From: an uncultured Dehalococcoidia bacterium
Lineage (GTDB): Bacteria > Chloroflexota > Dehalococcoidia > Bin125
NCBI GenBank assembly: GCA_958295515.1
Contig: CATQGW010000005.1
Location: 186,001 to 250,000 of the forward strand
Direction of reading: 5' to 3'
Length of the DNA: 64,000 nt
Under the pieces are notes generated by a model, which saw only the letters and a list, made by a program, of their open reading frames with translations, was not told where the DNA came from and made no database searches. Below, piece by piece: positions 34,806-43,669 of the stretch; the stretch's first letter is position 1; every line of letters starts with the position of its first letter. Both the position numbers and the translations under genes were made by a program.

Positions 34806-35431
34806 ACGAAGCCCTGCGCTGCGTCCCTGGCAGCGCCTAAGCCCCAACCGGTCAGCCGTACGAGGCGGTTGGGGGAATCGGGCCGGCCGCGCAGTGAGAA
34901 CTCTTTGGCGCCGTCAAGTACAGGCACGGGATCGAGGTTGGCTCCGGTCAGCCGCACAACCGCCTCGCGGATGTGTTCGGTGCCCGTATCGAGCGCGATG
35001 GCGGTGCGGCCGGCGCACACCAGCAGGGCGATGCTGCGGTGCGCCTGCTGCTCAGTTCCGCATTCGAGGTGCGGGACCCGCCGCAGCTGCGGAGCCGGCC
35101 CCGCAACGTCGTAGAGCGCCTCCGCGTCCGTGCCGGCAATCTCGAGGTAAGAGGCGATCGCTTCGCTGCGCTGACCCGGCGTCGCATACAAGACATCGAT
35201 GATGTCATCGCTGGGCTGGTCGTCGTTCGGAACGGCGGGCGCAACCGTGGACGGCGGGGCGTGCTTGCGCAGCATCGCCTCGAGGACGAGCGTGAATGCG
35301 GCTTCCCGCGTGGACGGCTCCACATCGTCGGCGACGACCGCGGTTGCCTCCCATGCCTCGGAGATCAGGGCGCGGAAGCCGTTCGCTCCTGCCGCGACTG
35401 CCGGCAGCCTGGTCGTGCGGTCGGTCGTCAT
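34796..35431 (-). CDS. Unrecognised HEPN-partner protein with winged-helix-like C-terminus, copy 1 (module gene A)
   Basis: 211 residues with AAGGAG 8 nt upstream of ATG 35431. The N-terminal helix pair (FRALISEAWEATAVVADDV, TREAAFTLVLEAML) is followed by a low-complexity linker (PPSTVAPAVPNDDQPSDD). A conserved half then reads YATPGQRSEAIASYLEIAGT, RSIALLVCAGRTAIALDTGT, HIREAVVRL, and the wing-like RGRPDSPNRLVRLTGWGL. The last ~90 residues look like a winged helix. The same order and motifs recur in the gene at 42579. It could be the antitoxin or regulator of the HEPN partner. I do not recognise a named family. Confidence 0.65.
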   Translation of the reverse strand: MTTDRTTRLPAVAAGANGFRALISEAWEATAVVADDVEPSTREAAFTLVLEAMLRKHAPPSTVAPAVPNDDQPSDDIIDVLYATPGQRSEAIASYLEIAGTDAEALYDVAGPAPQLRRVPHLECGTEQQAHRSIALLVCAGRTAIALDTGTEHIREAVVRLTGANLDPVPVLDGAKEFSLRGRPDSPNRLVRLTGWGLGAARDAAQGFVWL

Positions 35432-35458
35432 CCCACTGCTCCTTGCCCCGTCAACCTA

Positions 35459-38400
35459 CTACGAATCGCCGCCGACCTGCGCTGCCAGAGCGTCCAACGC
35501 CTCCAGCAGCGGCGCGCTCCAGTCCGGCCGGCGCAGCGCCTGTGCCAGCGTCCGACCGCCCGGCGGGCGGTAGCGGAGCCGCTGCCGCCCGATCTCAACG
35601 CCCGCGCCCACCGGCAAACGCCGCTGCGCCTCGCTGAACGTCAGTCCGTCCGCCAGACGGACCACGATCTGGTCGTCCTCATGCTGCACCGAGACTGCGC
35701 CGAGGCGCGCCGCGCGGCAGCGCAGCCGCAGGCTGTCGAGCAGATTCTCCGTGACGGGCGGCGGCGCGCCGAAGCGGTCCCGCAGCTCGTCGGCAATCGC
35801 CTCTACTTCGCCGACCTCCTCAACCTCGGTGAGTCGCTGGTAGAAACCGACACGGGCAGCCAGGTCGTCGATGTAGGCGTCGGGGATCAGGCGCGGGATC
35901 GGCAGGTCGACGCTGACGATCGGGCCGCGGCGCGGCGGCGGCGGGCGCTCGCCGCTCTGTTCGGCTTTGACCTGCTGCACGGCGGTGGCAAGCATCTGCG
36001 TGAAGAGGGTGAAGCCCACCGCGCCGATGTGCCCACTCTGCTCCGCGCCGAGCAGGTTGCCCGCGCCGCGGATTTCCAGGTCACGCATCGCCACCTGGAA
36101 GCCCGCGCCGAGGTCGGTCGCGTCCAGAATGGTGGTGAGCCGTTTCTGCGCCACCTCCGACAGGCTGCGCCACGGGTCGTAGAGCAGATAGGCGAAGGCG
36201 CGCACGGAGGCGCGCCCGACGCGCCCGCGCAGTTGGTAGAGCTGGGCCAGACCCAGACGGTCGGCGCGGTTGATGATGATCGTGTTCACGCGCGGAATAT
36301 CGAGGCCGGATTCGATGATCGTGCTGCAAACCAGCACATCAGCCTCGTGCGCGACGAAGCGGCGCATCGTCTCCGCCAGCACCGCCGAGGGCATCTGCCC
36401 GTGCGCAAAGAGAACGCGCGCTTCGGGTACCAGCTCGCGCAGCTCGGCCGTCTCCCGCTCGATGCTGCGCACCTCGTTATGGAGGAAATAGACCTGCCCC
36501 TCGCGCTCCAGCTCACGCAGGATCGCCTCGCGGATCACGCTGTCGTCGCGTTCGAGCAGGTGGGTGGTGATCGGCAGCCGCTGTTCAGGCGGAGTGGTGA
36601 TCGAGGACATGTCGCGGATGCCGGTCAGCGCCTGGTGCAGGCTGCGCGGGATCGGCGTGGCGGAGAGCGTCAACACATCCACCTCGCGCCGCAGCGACTT
36701 GAGCCGCTCCTTATGTTCCACGCCGAAGCGCTGCTCCTCATCGATCACGACCAGCCCGAGGTTCTTGAAGGCGATGTCCTCCTGCAGCAGGCGGTGGGTG
36801 CCGATCACGATGTCAAGCCCGCCGGATTTGAGGCGGGCGACGACCTGCCGCTGCTCGGCGGCGCTGCGCAGGCGCGAGAGCATCTCAACGCTCGCCGGCA
36901 TCGCAGCCAGCCGTTCCCTGAACGTGTCAGCGTGCTGCTGCGCGAGCACCGTGGTCGGAACCAGCACCGCCGCCTGGTAGCCGTTGGTCACCGCTTTGAA
37001 CGCAGCGCGCACGGCCACCTCCGTCTTGCCGTAGCCGACATCGCCGATCACGATCCGGTCCATCGGCTGGGCCGCTTCCTGATCGCGCCGCACCTGCGCA
37101 ATAGCGGTGTGCTGCTCGTCGGTTTCGACGTAGGGGAAGCTCGCCTCGAGCTCGATCTGCCAGGACGTGTCGGTACCCATCGCGATCCCCGGCAGCGCGT
37201 CGCGTTGCGCGTGGAGCGCGAGCAGCTGCTCGGCGATCTCGCGCACCGCGCCCTCCGCGCGCCGTTTGGCGCGCGTCCACTGCTGCGTGCCCAGACGGGT
37301 GAGCGCCGGGCGCTGATCCGACGCGCCGATGTAGGGCTGCACGCGCTGTAGCTGATCGGTCGGCACCAGCAGGCGGTCTTCGCTCGCGTAGCGGAGGTCC
37401 AGATATTCGCCCTCGCGCTCACCGACCCGCTCCCGCACCAGCCCCACGAAGCGGGCGATGCCATGCTCAATGTGAACCACGTAGTCGCCGGGCGAGATCC
37501 GGTCCAGTAGGTGCTCATCCGCCTCCGCGCTCACCACGCGCCGCGCCGGGCGCTGGGGGCGCTGCTTGGCGAAGCCGAAAATTTCGGTGTCCGAGATCAC
37601 CGTCAGCAACGGCTGCTCGGTGGCCGCATCGCGCAGCTGCCAGCCTTCCGGCAGCGCAGCGCGGGCGACGCTGATGATCCGCTCGTCGTCCGGCAGGTCG
37701 TCGCCGAGCTCGAGCGTCGTCACCGGCACGCCGTAGTCGCCGATCAGCTCGGCGAGACGCGCCGCCTGCAGGCTGACGATCAGCCGCCGCCCCGGTGCAG
37801 GCGTTCCAAGCGTCTCGATCAGCTGCGTGAGCTTGCCGGCGAGCCGATCGACCGGGCGAAACGGCAGCCGAACGTGATGCGGCGGCCCGGCCAGGCGCGA
37901 GAGCTCGACCCGCTGCGCGACGCCGTCCAGCGCGTCGGCGAGCTGCTCGGCGCTGCGCCACGGCGCGGGCATGCCGCGCGGAATGCGGCCGGCGCGCTCC
38001 AGCTCGAGGCGCGCATCGTGGGCGCGCTCGTCGCGCTGGCGGCTGCGCTCCAGCAGGTCCGCGCGCTCATCGAGAATCAGCAGCGCGTCGTCGGGCAGGT
38101 GCTCGAAGAAATCACCGGCGGCGATAAACGGAGTCCAGAAATCGGCGCGCGCCGGATGCCCGCCTGCGGCGATCTCGCACAGCGCCTCCAGCAGCTCGGC
38201 GGCCTCGCCCTCCAGGTCCGCGCAGGTCAGCGTGGGCAACAGCTCGGCCGCGATGTCGCGTGACTCGGCGGTGGTTTCCATCGCCTGCTGGAGCGTGAAC
38301 TCGCGCAGTGTCTCGTGCGAGCGCTGAGTCGCCGGATCGAAGCGGCGCAGACTGTCCAGCTCGTCGCCGAACAGCTCGATCCGCAGCGGCGCGTCGTCGC

Positions 38401-38944
38401 CGGGCGGCCAGAGATCAATGATCCCGCCGCGCACCGCGTAGTTTGCCGGCTGCACCACCAGCGTCTGGCGCTCGTAGCCGGTCGACTCCAGGACCGCGAT
38501 CAGCCGCTCGCGGCTGATCCGCTCGCCGAGCGCAAGCTGGGTTTGCGCGACCGCCGCCGGCAGCGCCGCCTGGGTCACCGCGTCCGCGTCCGAGATCAGG
38601 ATCGGCGCGCGCCGCGCCAGCGCATCAAGCGCCGCCAGGCGCGCTTCGAGCAGATCCGGATCGGGCCGCTGGCGTTCGTAGGGCACGGTTTCCCGCGCGG
38701 GCAGCTGGATAATCCGCTCGGCCTGGCGCGGCGGCAACCAGACCGGCAGCGCTTCGAGCAGCTCGGCGGCGTGCTGCGGCGTCGCCGCGAGCACGACCAG
38801 CGGCCCATCGTGCCGCTCCGCGAGAGCGGCGATCACCGCCGGCTTGGCGGCGTCGGGCACGCCAAGTGTCTCAGCCTGGCCGAGCGGGGGTATCTGGTCC
38901 GTCAGCGCCGCCAGCAGCGGCGCGAGCAGCGATTCGTTCGTCAT
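35459..38944 (-). CDS. mfd: Transcription-repair coupling factor
   Basis: 1161 residues, full family length. The N-terminal UvrB-like module (EALPVWLPPRQAERIIQLPA, ETVPYERQRPDPDLLEARL) leads to the RNA-polymerase-interacting domain (DYVVHIEHGIARFVGLVRER, DRLLVPTDQLQRVQPYIG). The SF2 translocase has Walker A DRIVIGDVGYGKTEVAVRAA, DEEQRFGVEHKERLKSL, and TILDATDLGAGFQVAMRDLE. The C-terminal TRCF domain begins at IPRLIPDAYIDDLAARVGFY. It displaces stalled RNA polymerase at lesions and recruits UvrA. A TACAAT box at 38958-38963 lies about 14 nt before the ATG with no ribosome-binding site, suggesting a nearly leaderless mRNA. Confidence 0.97.
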   Translation of the reverse strand: MTNESLLAPLLAALTDQIPPLGQAETLGVPDAAKPAVIAALAERHDGPLVVLAATPQHAAELLEALPVWLPPRQAERIIQLPARETVPYERQRPDPDLLEARLAALDALARRAPILISDADAVTQAALPAAVAQTQLALGERISRERLIAVLESTGYERQTLVVQPANYAVRGGIIDLWPPGDDAPLRIELFGDELDSLRRFDPATQRSHETLREFTLQQAMETTAESRDIAAELLPTLTCADLEGEAAELLEALCEIAAGGHPARADFWTPFIAAGDFFEHLPDDALLILDERADLLERSRQRDERAHDARLELERAGRIPRGMPAPWRSAEQLADALDGVAQRVELSRLAGPPHHVRLPFRPVDRLAGKLTQLIETLGTPAPGRRLIVSLQAARLAELIGDYGVPVTTLELGDDLPDDERIISVARAALPEGWQLRDAATEQPLLTVISDTEIFGFAKQRPQRPARRVVSAEADEHLLDRISPGDYVVHIEHGIARFVGLVRERVGEREGEYLDLRYASEDRLLVPTDQLQRVQPYIGASDQRPALTRLGTQQWTRAKRRAEGAVREIAEQLLALHAQRDALPGIAMGTDTSWQIELEASFPYVETDEQHTAIAQVRRDQEAAQPMDRIVIGDVGYGKTEVAVRAAFKAVTNGYQAAVLVPTTVLAQQHADTFRERLAAMPASVEMLSRLRSAAEQRQVVARLKSGGLDIVIGTHRLLQEDIAFKNLGLVVIDEEQRFGVEHKERLKSLRREVDVLTLSATPIPRSLHQALTGIRDMSSITTPPEQRLPITTHLLERDDSVIREAILRELEREGQVYFLHNEVRSIERETAELRELVPEARVLFAHGQMPSAVLAETMRRFVAHEADVLVCSTIIESGLDIPRVNTIIINRADRLGLAQLYQLRGRVGRASVRAFAYLLYDPWRSLSEVAQKRLTTILDATDLGAGFQVAMRDLEIRGAGNLLGAEQSGHIGAVGFTLFTQMLATAVQQVKAEQSGERPPPPRRGPIVSVDLPIPRLIPDAYIDDLAARVGFYQRLTEVEEVGEVEAIADELRDRFGAPPPVTENLLDSLRLRCRAARLGAVSVQHEDDQIVVRLADGLTFSEAQRRLPVGAGVEIGRQRLRYRPPGGRTLAQALRRPDWSAPLLEALDALAAQVGGDS

Positions 38945-39011
38945 GGACGTCGGCTCGATTGTATATGCCGCCGCGCCGCGTCGAAGACGTACGCTCGTTT
39001 ACGCTCAACCT

Positions 39012-40628
39012 GTGACCACGCCCGACCAACTCCTCGATGCAGCCCGCGAGGGGCTTGCCGGCGGCGCAGATCAAGCCGCCGGCGAGTGCGCCGCGCGCGT
39101 TTCGCTTTGGGCGCAGGGGCGCTGCGTCGCGCAGGCGGAGGCATCGGCCGGCGACCCGCTCGGCGCGGTGCGCGCCGCCGCCGCGACCCTTGCGGACCAC
39201 GAGCGCGACGGCGCAGCACTCTTCGTTGAAGCAGCCATCGATCAGCAACCGCTGCAAGTGGGCGGGCTCAGGGGGCTGCTCGCAATGCAGCCCGACGGCT
39301 CGGGGCTGCTGCTGCGCGACGGCGAGCGAGAAGCGCGCGGCTGGCCGTTCGATGCGCTGCGCAGCGAGGGGCGGCGGGCCGGCTGGGTGAAGCGGCTCAA
39401 CCGTGCCGTGCGCCCGCCCGGCGCGCGGCTGGCCGCCTCCACAGCAGTAGAGCGGTTTGCCACGCTGGAGGCGGCGGGGCCCGTCGAACCGCCGGGTGGT
39501 GCAGCCGCGTACACCGCGCCGCGCTCGGGCGGATTTCGGATCGTGCAGGCCGACGAGGTGCTGCCCGACCGTCTCACCGGCGCGGCGCTCCAGGCCGCCG
39601 CCTGGCTGCTGCGCCACCAGCGCCCCGACGGGCTGTTCGCATACGAATTCTCCCCGCAGACGCAGAGTTGGTCGGCGGCAGACTCAATCGTGCGGCAGGC
39701 CGGCTGCGCCTGGGCGATCGCGCTGGTCGGGCGGCTGCGCCGCGATCGCGCGGTATCGCGCGCCGCCGACGCCGCAATCAGCGGGCTGCTACAGGCAACG
39801 CTGCGGCGCGACGGACCCGGCCGCCTGTACTACCTCGCCGCGCCCGGCGAGCCACCGCGCCTGGGCGCGATTCCGCTGCTGCTCTTGGCCGCGCTCGAAC
39901 TCGGACAACCGACCAGCGCAACGCGCGACGTGATCGAGCGATTGACCGCAACGCTGCTCGCGATCCAGGAACCGTCGGGGCGAATCGGCGTCACCGCGCG
40001 CGGCTTGGAACTCGAGGGTTCGGAGACGTACTACGCGGGACAGGTCGTGCTGGCGCTGGCGCGTCTGCACGGCGCCCGTCGGCGGGATCGCTACGCCCGG
40101 GCGATTGCGAAGTCGATTCAGCATTACCACGAGCGCTGGGCAGACGAATCGGAGCGCGACCTCTCGTTCACCACCTGGATGCTGCAAGCCTGCGACACCT
40201 GGCACCAAGTCAGCAGCGCGGACGATATGGACGATGCAGCGGCGTACGGATTCGTAATGGCCGACTGGGCGCTGGAGTCGCAGCACCTGCCCGATCATCC
40301 GCATCCGCTCTGGTCGGGCGCGTTTCAGGACACGCCGGGCATCGGCACCGCCGCGTATACGGAAGGGATCGCGGCAGCGCTGGCGCTGGCGCAGCGCGTC
40401 GGCGACGCAGAGCGGGAAGCGCGTTATCGATCCGCCCTGCTCAATGCAATGCGCTTTCTGCTGCAACTCACAGTCGAGTCATCTGACGCAGCCTTCGTGG
40501 GTGGCGACGAACAGATCGGCGCGGTGCGCAGCGCGCTGCACCGCTCGGGGCTGCGCTGCGACAACGCGCAGCACTTGATCATGGCCGCGCTGCGAACCCG
40601 CGCCCTGGCCTTCGAGCAGGACTCGTAA
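39012..40628 (+). CDS. Alpha/alpha-toroid (six-hairpin glycosidase-like) protein of unknown function
   Basis: 538 residues from GTG 39012. Residues 1-130 form a small alpha/beta domain (ECAARVSLWAQGRCVAQAEA, VRAAAATLADHERDGAALFVE) reminiscent of AMMECR1-like proteins. Residues about 195-538 are helical repeats typical of alpha/alpha toroids (LTGAALQAAAWLLRHQRPDG, DSIVRQAGCAWAIALVGRLR, ETYYAGQVVLALARLHGARR, DLSFTTWMLQACDTWHQVSS, GTAAYTEGIAAALALAQRVG). Acidic residues at the toroid centre (YEF, ETYYAGQ, TEG) could be catalytic, as in glycosidases or epimerases, but no family is certain. It is divergent from mfd and 3 bp upstream of pth, so probably an operon with pth. Confidence 0.6.
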   Translation: MTTPDQLLDAAREGLAGGADQAAGECAARVSLWAQGRCVAQAEASAGDPLGAVRAAAATLADHERDGAALFVEAAIDQQPLQVGGLRGLLAMQPDGSGLLLRDGEREARGWPFDALRSEGRRAGWVKRLNRAVRPPGARLAASTAVERFATLEAAGPVEPPGGAAAYTAPRSGGFRIVQADEVLPDRLTGAALQAAAWLLRHQRPDGLFAYEFSPQTQSWSAADSIVRQAGCAWAIALVGRLRRDRAVSRAADAAISGLLQATLRRDGPGRLYYLAAPGEPPRLGAIPLLLLAALELGQPTSATRDVIERLTATLLAIQEPSGRIGVTARGLELEGSETYYAGQVVLALARLHGARRRDRYARAIAKSIQHYHERWADESERDLSFTTWMLQACDTWHQVSSADDMDDAAAYGFVMADWALESQHLPDHPHPLWSGAFQDTPGIGTAAYTEGIAAALALAQRVGDAEREARYRSALLNAMRFLLQLTVESSDAAFVGGDEQIGAVRSALHRSGLRCDNAQHLIMAALRTRALAFEQDS

Positions 40629-40631
40629 CCG

Positions 40632-41270
40632 ATGGCGCGGCGACTCAAGCTGCCCAAGCTGCGCAGCCGCGGTTTGGTCCCGATCGCGGACGCGCGACTG
40701 ATCGTGGGACTCGGCAACCCCGGCGCGGAGTATGCGCAGCATCGCCATAATGCCGGTCTGCGCGCGGCGGAGCACGCGCGCCGCCTGCTCGCTCTGCCGC
40801 AGCCGCAGCGCGAGCGGTTCTTCCGCCTCGCCCAAGGCGAAACCGAGTACGGCCCGGTCGCCGTCGCGCTGCCCCGCGCATGGATGAACGAAAGCGGGCG
40901 CGCCGTACAGGCGCTGCTCACGCTGTACCGCGCCAAACCCGAACGATTAATCCTGCTGGTCGACGAGCTGGACCTCGCGCCCGGCCGCATCCGCGTACGC
41001 GCGGACGGCTCCGACGCAGGCCAGCGGGGGATGCGCTCAATCCGGCAGACCATCGGCGCGCTCGATTTTCCCAGAGTGCGGATCGGCGTGGGACGGCCAA
41101 TCGTCGACGAGCGTCCATCGCACGATCCTGAGGCGGTCGCCGCACACCTGCTCGCCGACCCCACACGCGCCGAGCGCGAACTCCTCCACTCCGCCGAGCA
41201 GCGCGCCGCCGAAGCCGCCATCCATCTACTGTCCCACGAGCCGGACGAGACGATGAACCTCTTCAACTAG
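40632..41270 (+). CDS. pth: Peptidyl-tRNA hydrolase family protein, atypical active-site loop
   Basis: 212 residues with a 17-residue basic N-terminal extension. LIVGLGNPGAEYAQHRHNAG contains the catalytic His and substrate Asn, AWMNESGRAVQ the second Asn, and LILLVDELDLAPGRIRV the catalytic Asp. The loop that normally reads GGHNGL(K/R)SI reads DAGQRGMRSI here, so the third conserved Asn (position 114 in E. coli) is Arg. The enzyme normally recycles peptidyl-tRNA released from ribosomes. Placement beside mfd is common in bacteria and supports the assignment. Activity may be altered. Confidence 0.85.
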   Translation: MARRLKLPKLRSRGLVPIADARLIVGLGNPGAEYAQHRHNAGLRAAEHARRLLALPQPQRERFFRLAQGETEYGPVAVALPRAWMNESGRAVQALLTLYRAKPERLILLVDELDLAPGRIRVRADGSDAGQRGMRSIRQTIGALDFPRVRIGVGRPIVDERPSHDPEAVAAHLLADPTRAERELLHSAEQRAAEAAIHLLSHEPDETMNLFN

Positions 41271-41288
41271 AACAGCTATCATTCACGC

Positions 41289-42491
41289 ATGACGCTCCCC
41301 AGCCGCGCCGAGATCCACCCCGTACTCCTGCGAGTGCTGCGCGACTTTGGTGGTCGAGCCACCGTGCGTGATGCGGTTCCGGCGGTCGTTGCCCAGTTTC
41401 CGAACATCACGGATCAGGAGCTGACCGAACCGCAGGCGAACGGAAAAGGCAACAAGCTCGAGAATCGCATCCGCTGGGCTCGGCAGGATCTGGTCAAAAG
41501 CGGACACATCGACGGCTCGGAGCACGGTGTTTGGAAACTCGCGCCGCTCGGCGCGGCTGCCGTAGCTGAAGACGCATCTCTCGGGGAGGCAGCAGACGAC
41601 ATCCAAGAACCTGACTCTGCGCCATACGATCCTGCTCCGTTGCCTGTCGCCATCGTCCCCAACGACTTCGAACGAGTCGCCGCCGAGTTGCTCGCGGCGG
41701 GAATCGACTCCGCACATCCGGATCGGCTCGAACGGCTCGCCGCCGAGGCGCTGGCGCTGCTGGGCTTCGAGACCGAGGTGATCGGCGGCTCCGGCAACAC
41801 GGATGTGCTGGCATTCGCGCCGCTTGGAATCGACCGCTACACCATGATCGTCGACGCCAAATCCGCGTCCGGCGGTAAGGTGCCGGAGCACCAGATCAAC
41901 TGGTTCTCGCTGCAAGATCATCGCCAGGCGGATCGAGCCGACTACGTGGTTGTCGTCGGCCCCGACTTCTCATCCGGCCAGTTGCGGGACCGCGCAACCG
42001 AATGCAATATCTGCCTGCTCACGACCAACGAACTCGCGGAGCTGGTGCGCAGACAGGCGGACACGCCGGTTTCGCTCGTTGAACTGCGCCCGCTGTTCGC
42101 CGCCTCGCCGCTCGCCCGCGCTGCCCTGGACATCGTCGGCGCCGCCGCCGAACGACGTACTCGGCGAATGCGCATGATCGAGCGCATCCTGCGCACGATC
42201 GACGATTACCACCGACTCAAGCCCGATCTGGTCCTGGCGACGCCCGAGACGCTCTTCGGCTTAATGCTCCGAGACTTTGACGGCAATACCAGTCTCGAGG
42301 AAATACAACAGGCGTTCGCCCTCCTACTAGCGCTCGGCGTGGTGCGCCAGCAAGACAACGGCTACGTCCTGTCCACATCGCTCCGCGGAGCGCAGCAGAT
42401 GCTAAGCGCCCTCAGCCGCATCACCCTCGCCCCCGAACAGCAAGATGAGCACCCCACGCAAGAGGCCGCCCCGCTCAATCTGAGTTCTTGA
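41289..42491 (+). CDS. Mrr-like restriction endonuclease (PD-(D/E)xK) protein
   Basis: 400 residues. The N-terminal ~95 residues are a winged helix like the Mrr N-terminal domain (EIHPVLLRVLRDFGGRATVR, ENRIRWARQDLVKSGHID, GVWKLAPLG). Residues about 140-265 form a restriction-fold domain: LERLAAEALALLGFETEVIG, then GNTDVLAFAP (acid), YTMIVDAKSA (D-x-K) and DYVVVVGPDFSSG. A helical C-terminus (MIERILRTIDDYHRLKPD) follows. Mrr-type enzymes cut modified DNA. The HEPN module begins 87 bp downstream on the same strand, so the three genes may be one defence locus. Confidence 0.75.
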   Translation: MTLPSRAEIHPVLLRVLRDFGGRATVRDAVPAVVAQFPNITDQELTEPQANGKGNKLENRIRWARQDLVKSGHIDGSEHGVWKLAPLGAAAVAEDASLGEAADDIQEPDSAPYDPAPLPVAIVPNDFERVAAELLAAGIDSAHPDRLERLAAEALALLGFETEVIGGSGNTDVLAFAPLGIDRYTMIVDAKSASGGKVPEHQINWFSLQDHRQADRADYVVVVGPDFSSGQLRDRATECNICLLTTNELAELVRRQADTPVSLVELRPLFAASPLARAALDIVGAAAERRTRRMRMIERILRTIDDYHRLKPDLVLATPETLFGLMLRDFDGNTSLEEIQQAFALLLALGVVRQQDNGYVLSTSLRGAQQMLSALSRITLAPEQQDEHPTQEAAPLNLSS

Positions 42492-42578
42492 CCGCACGGC
42501 GAGCGCAGCATTGGCACATATGAACCGAACGCTTGCGCTTCCGCCAAACTTAACTACACTGGCACTCGGAGGTTGACC

Positions 42579-43196
42579 ATGACCACCCGCGCCGAAGAGC
42601 TCAAGGCAATCGTCGACGACGCCTGGGCAGCGACCGCAGCACTGAGTGAATGCGACACTGGCGTGCGTCAGGTCGCGTTCGAGCGCCTGCTCAATCACTT
42701 GCTCGCCGGCGGCGGGCTGCCTGCCGCGAACGGTGACGAAGCCGCACCCAGCATCGCGGCCTCGAGCGCGCAACCCGATGTATCAACCGAACCGATCGAC
42801 GACTCCTATGCGACTGAAGAACAACGCGCAGAAGCGGTAGCGCGATTCTTCGACATCGCGCCGGCAGAAGCCAGCGACATGTTCGATCTCACGGAGCCGA
42901 CGCCCATGCTGCAGCTGCCCTCGAAGAAGCTCCCGGAGGTCCGCGCCGAAGCAATCCGCAAGATCGCCCTGCTCGTTTGCGGCGCGCGAACTGCGCTGGG
43001 GCTCGACACCGGCTCGAAGGACATCCGGCAAGCCGCCGAGGAGTACCAGAAATACGACCGGAACTTCATGCCCGTCCTGACGGAAATGTCTGAGTTGGCG
43101 ATGCGCGGGAAGCCTCACTCCAAGAATCGCTTGGTCCGCCTGCGGGTGATCGGTATGGAGGAAGCACGAGGCCTGGCCGCTTCCCTGGTCGATTGA
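42579..43196 (+). CDS. Unrecognised HEPN-partner protein with winged-helix-like C-terminus, copy 2 (module gene A)
   Basis: 205 residues from ATG 42579, with GGAGG 6 nt upstream. It shares with the 34796 gene the N-terminal DDAWAATAALSECDTGVRQ helix pair, an acidic linker, YATEEQRAEAVARFFDIAPA, KIALLVCGARTALGLDTGSK, IRQAAEEYQKYDRNFMPVL and RGKPHSKNRLVRLRVIGMEE. The region IRQAAEEY...NFMPVLTEM...RLVRLRV fits helix-turn-helix plus wing. The stop overlaps the next start as TGATG, so A and B are translationally coupled here too, though by a different overlap than in copy 1. Confidence 0.65.
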   Translation: MTTRAEELKAIVDDAWAATAALSECDTGVRQVAFERLLNHLLAGGGLPAANGDEAAPSIAASSAQPDVSTEPIDDSYATEEQRAEAVARFFDIAPAEASDMFDLTEPTPMLQLPSKKLPEVRAEAIRKIALLVCGARTALGLDTGSKDIRQAAEEYQKYDRNFMPVLTEMSELAMRGKPHSKNRLVRLRVIGMEEARGLAASLVD

Positions 43197-43669
43197 TGGC
43201 GAGTGCGAATCGACGTCCGGCGCTCCTGCTCGCCGTCAGCGAGCTGCACCCTGAAACCGAGCGCGCCCACGAGCTCATCCGCACAGGCCACTACCGCAAC
43301 GCTGTTCGAGAAGCCGCCGAACAATTCCTGGCGCGACTCCAGCACCTTGCGGAACAGTCGGAACGACCCGATGTCCAGAATGAACACGGCAGCCGCCTGG
43401 TCAGCCGAATGTTCGCCGCGCCGGAAGCGAACCGCGGACCCGTACTCGTGTTCAACTCACTCGCAACCCGCGCCGAGCGAGACGAGCACAACGGCTACCG
43501 ACTACTCGCGCTAGGCATGACCCAAGCGTTGCGCAACGTACTCACTCACGACCCGCAGCGAAACGAGTTGGATCCCGCTGAGGCGTTGGAGTGGCTGGGC
43601 TTTATCAGCGCGATGCACCGCCGGCTCGACGACGCAACGCCAGCCGCCCCGTCCGAGCCTTCCTCCTAG
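43196..43669 (+). CDS. HEPN-domain protein of the Ymh/TIGR02391 type, copy 2 (module gene B)
   Basis: 157 residues from ATG 43196. HELIRTGHYRNAVREAAEQF is the classical Ymh opening (xGHYxxAVxxA), followed by SRMFAAPEANRGPVLVFNSL and the R-x4-H motif in GMTQALRNVLTHDPQ. It is more typical of the family than copy 1. The 3' end overlaps the convergent phosphotriesterase-family gene by 4 nt. An RNase-effector role with the upstream partner as regulator is inference from HEPN systems in general. Confidence 0.75.
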   Translation: MASANRRPALLLAVSELHPETERAHELIRTGHYRNAVREAAEQFLARLQHLAEQSERPDVQNEHGSRLVSRMFAAPEANRGPVLVFNSLATRAERDEHNGYRLLALGMTQALRNVLTHDPQRNELDPAEALEWLGFISAMHRRLDDATPAAPSEPSS

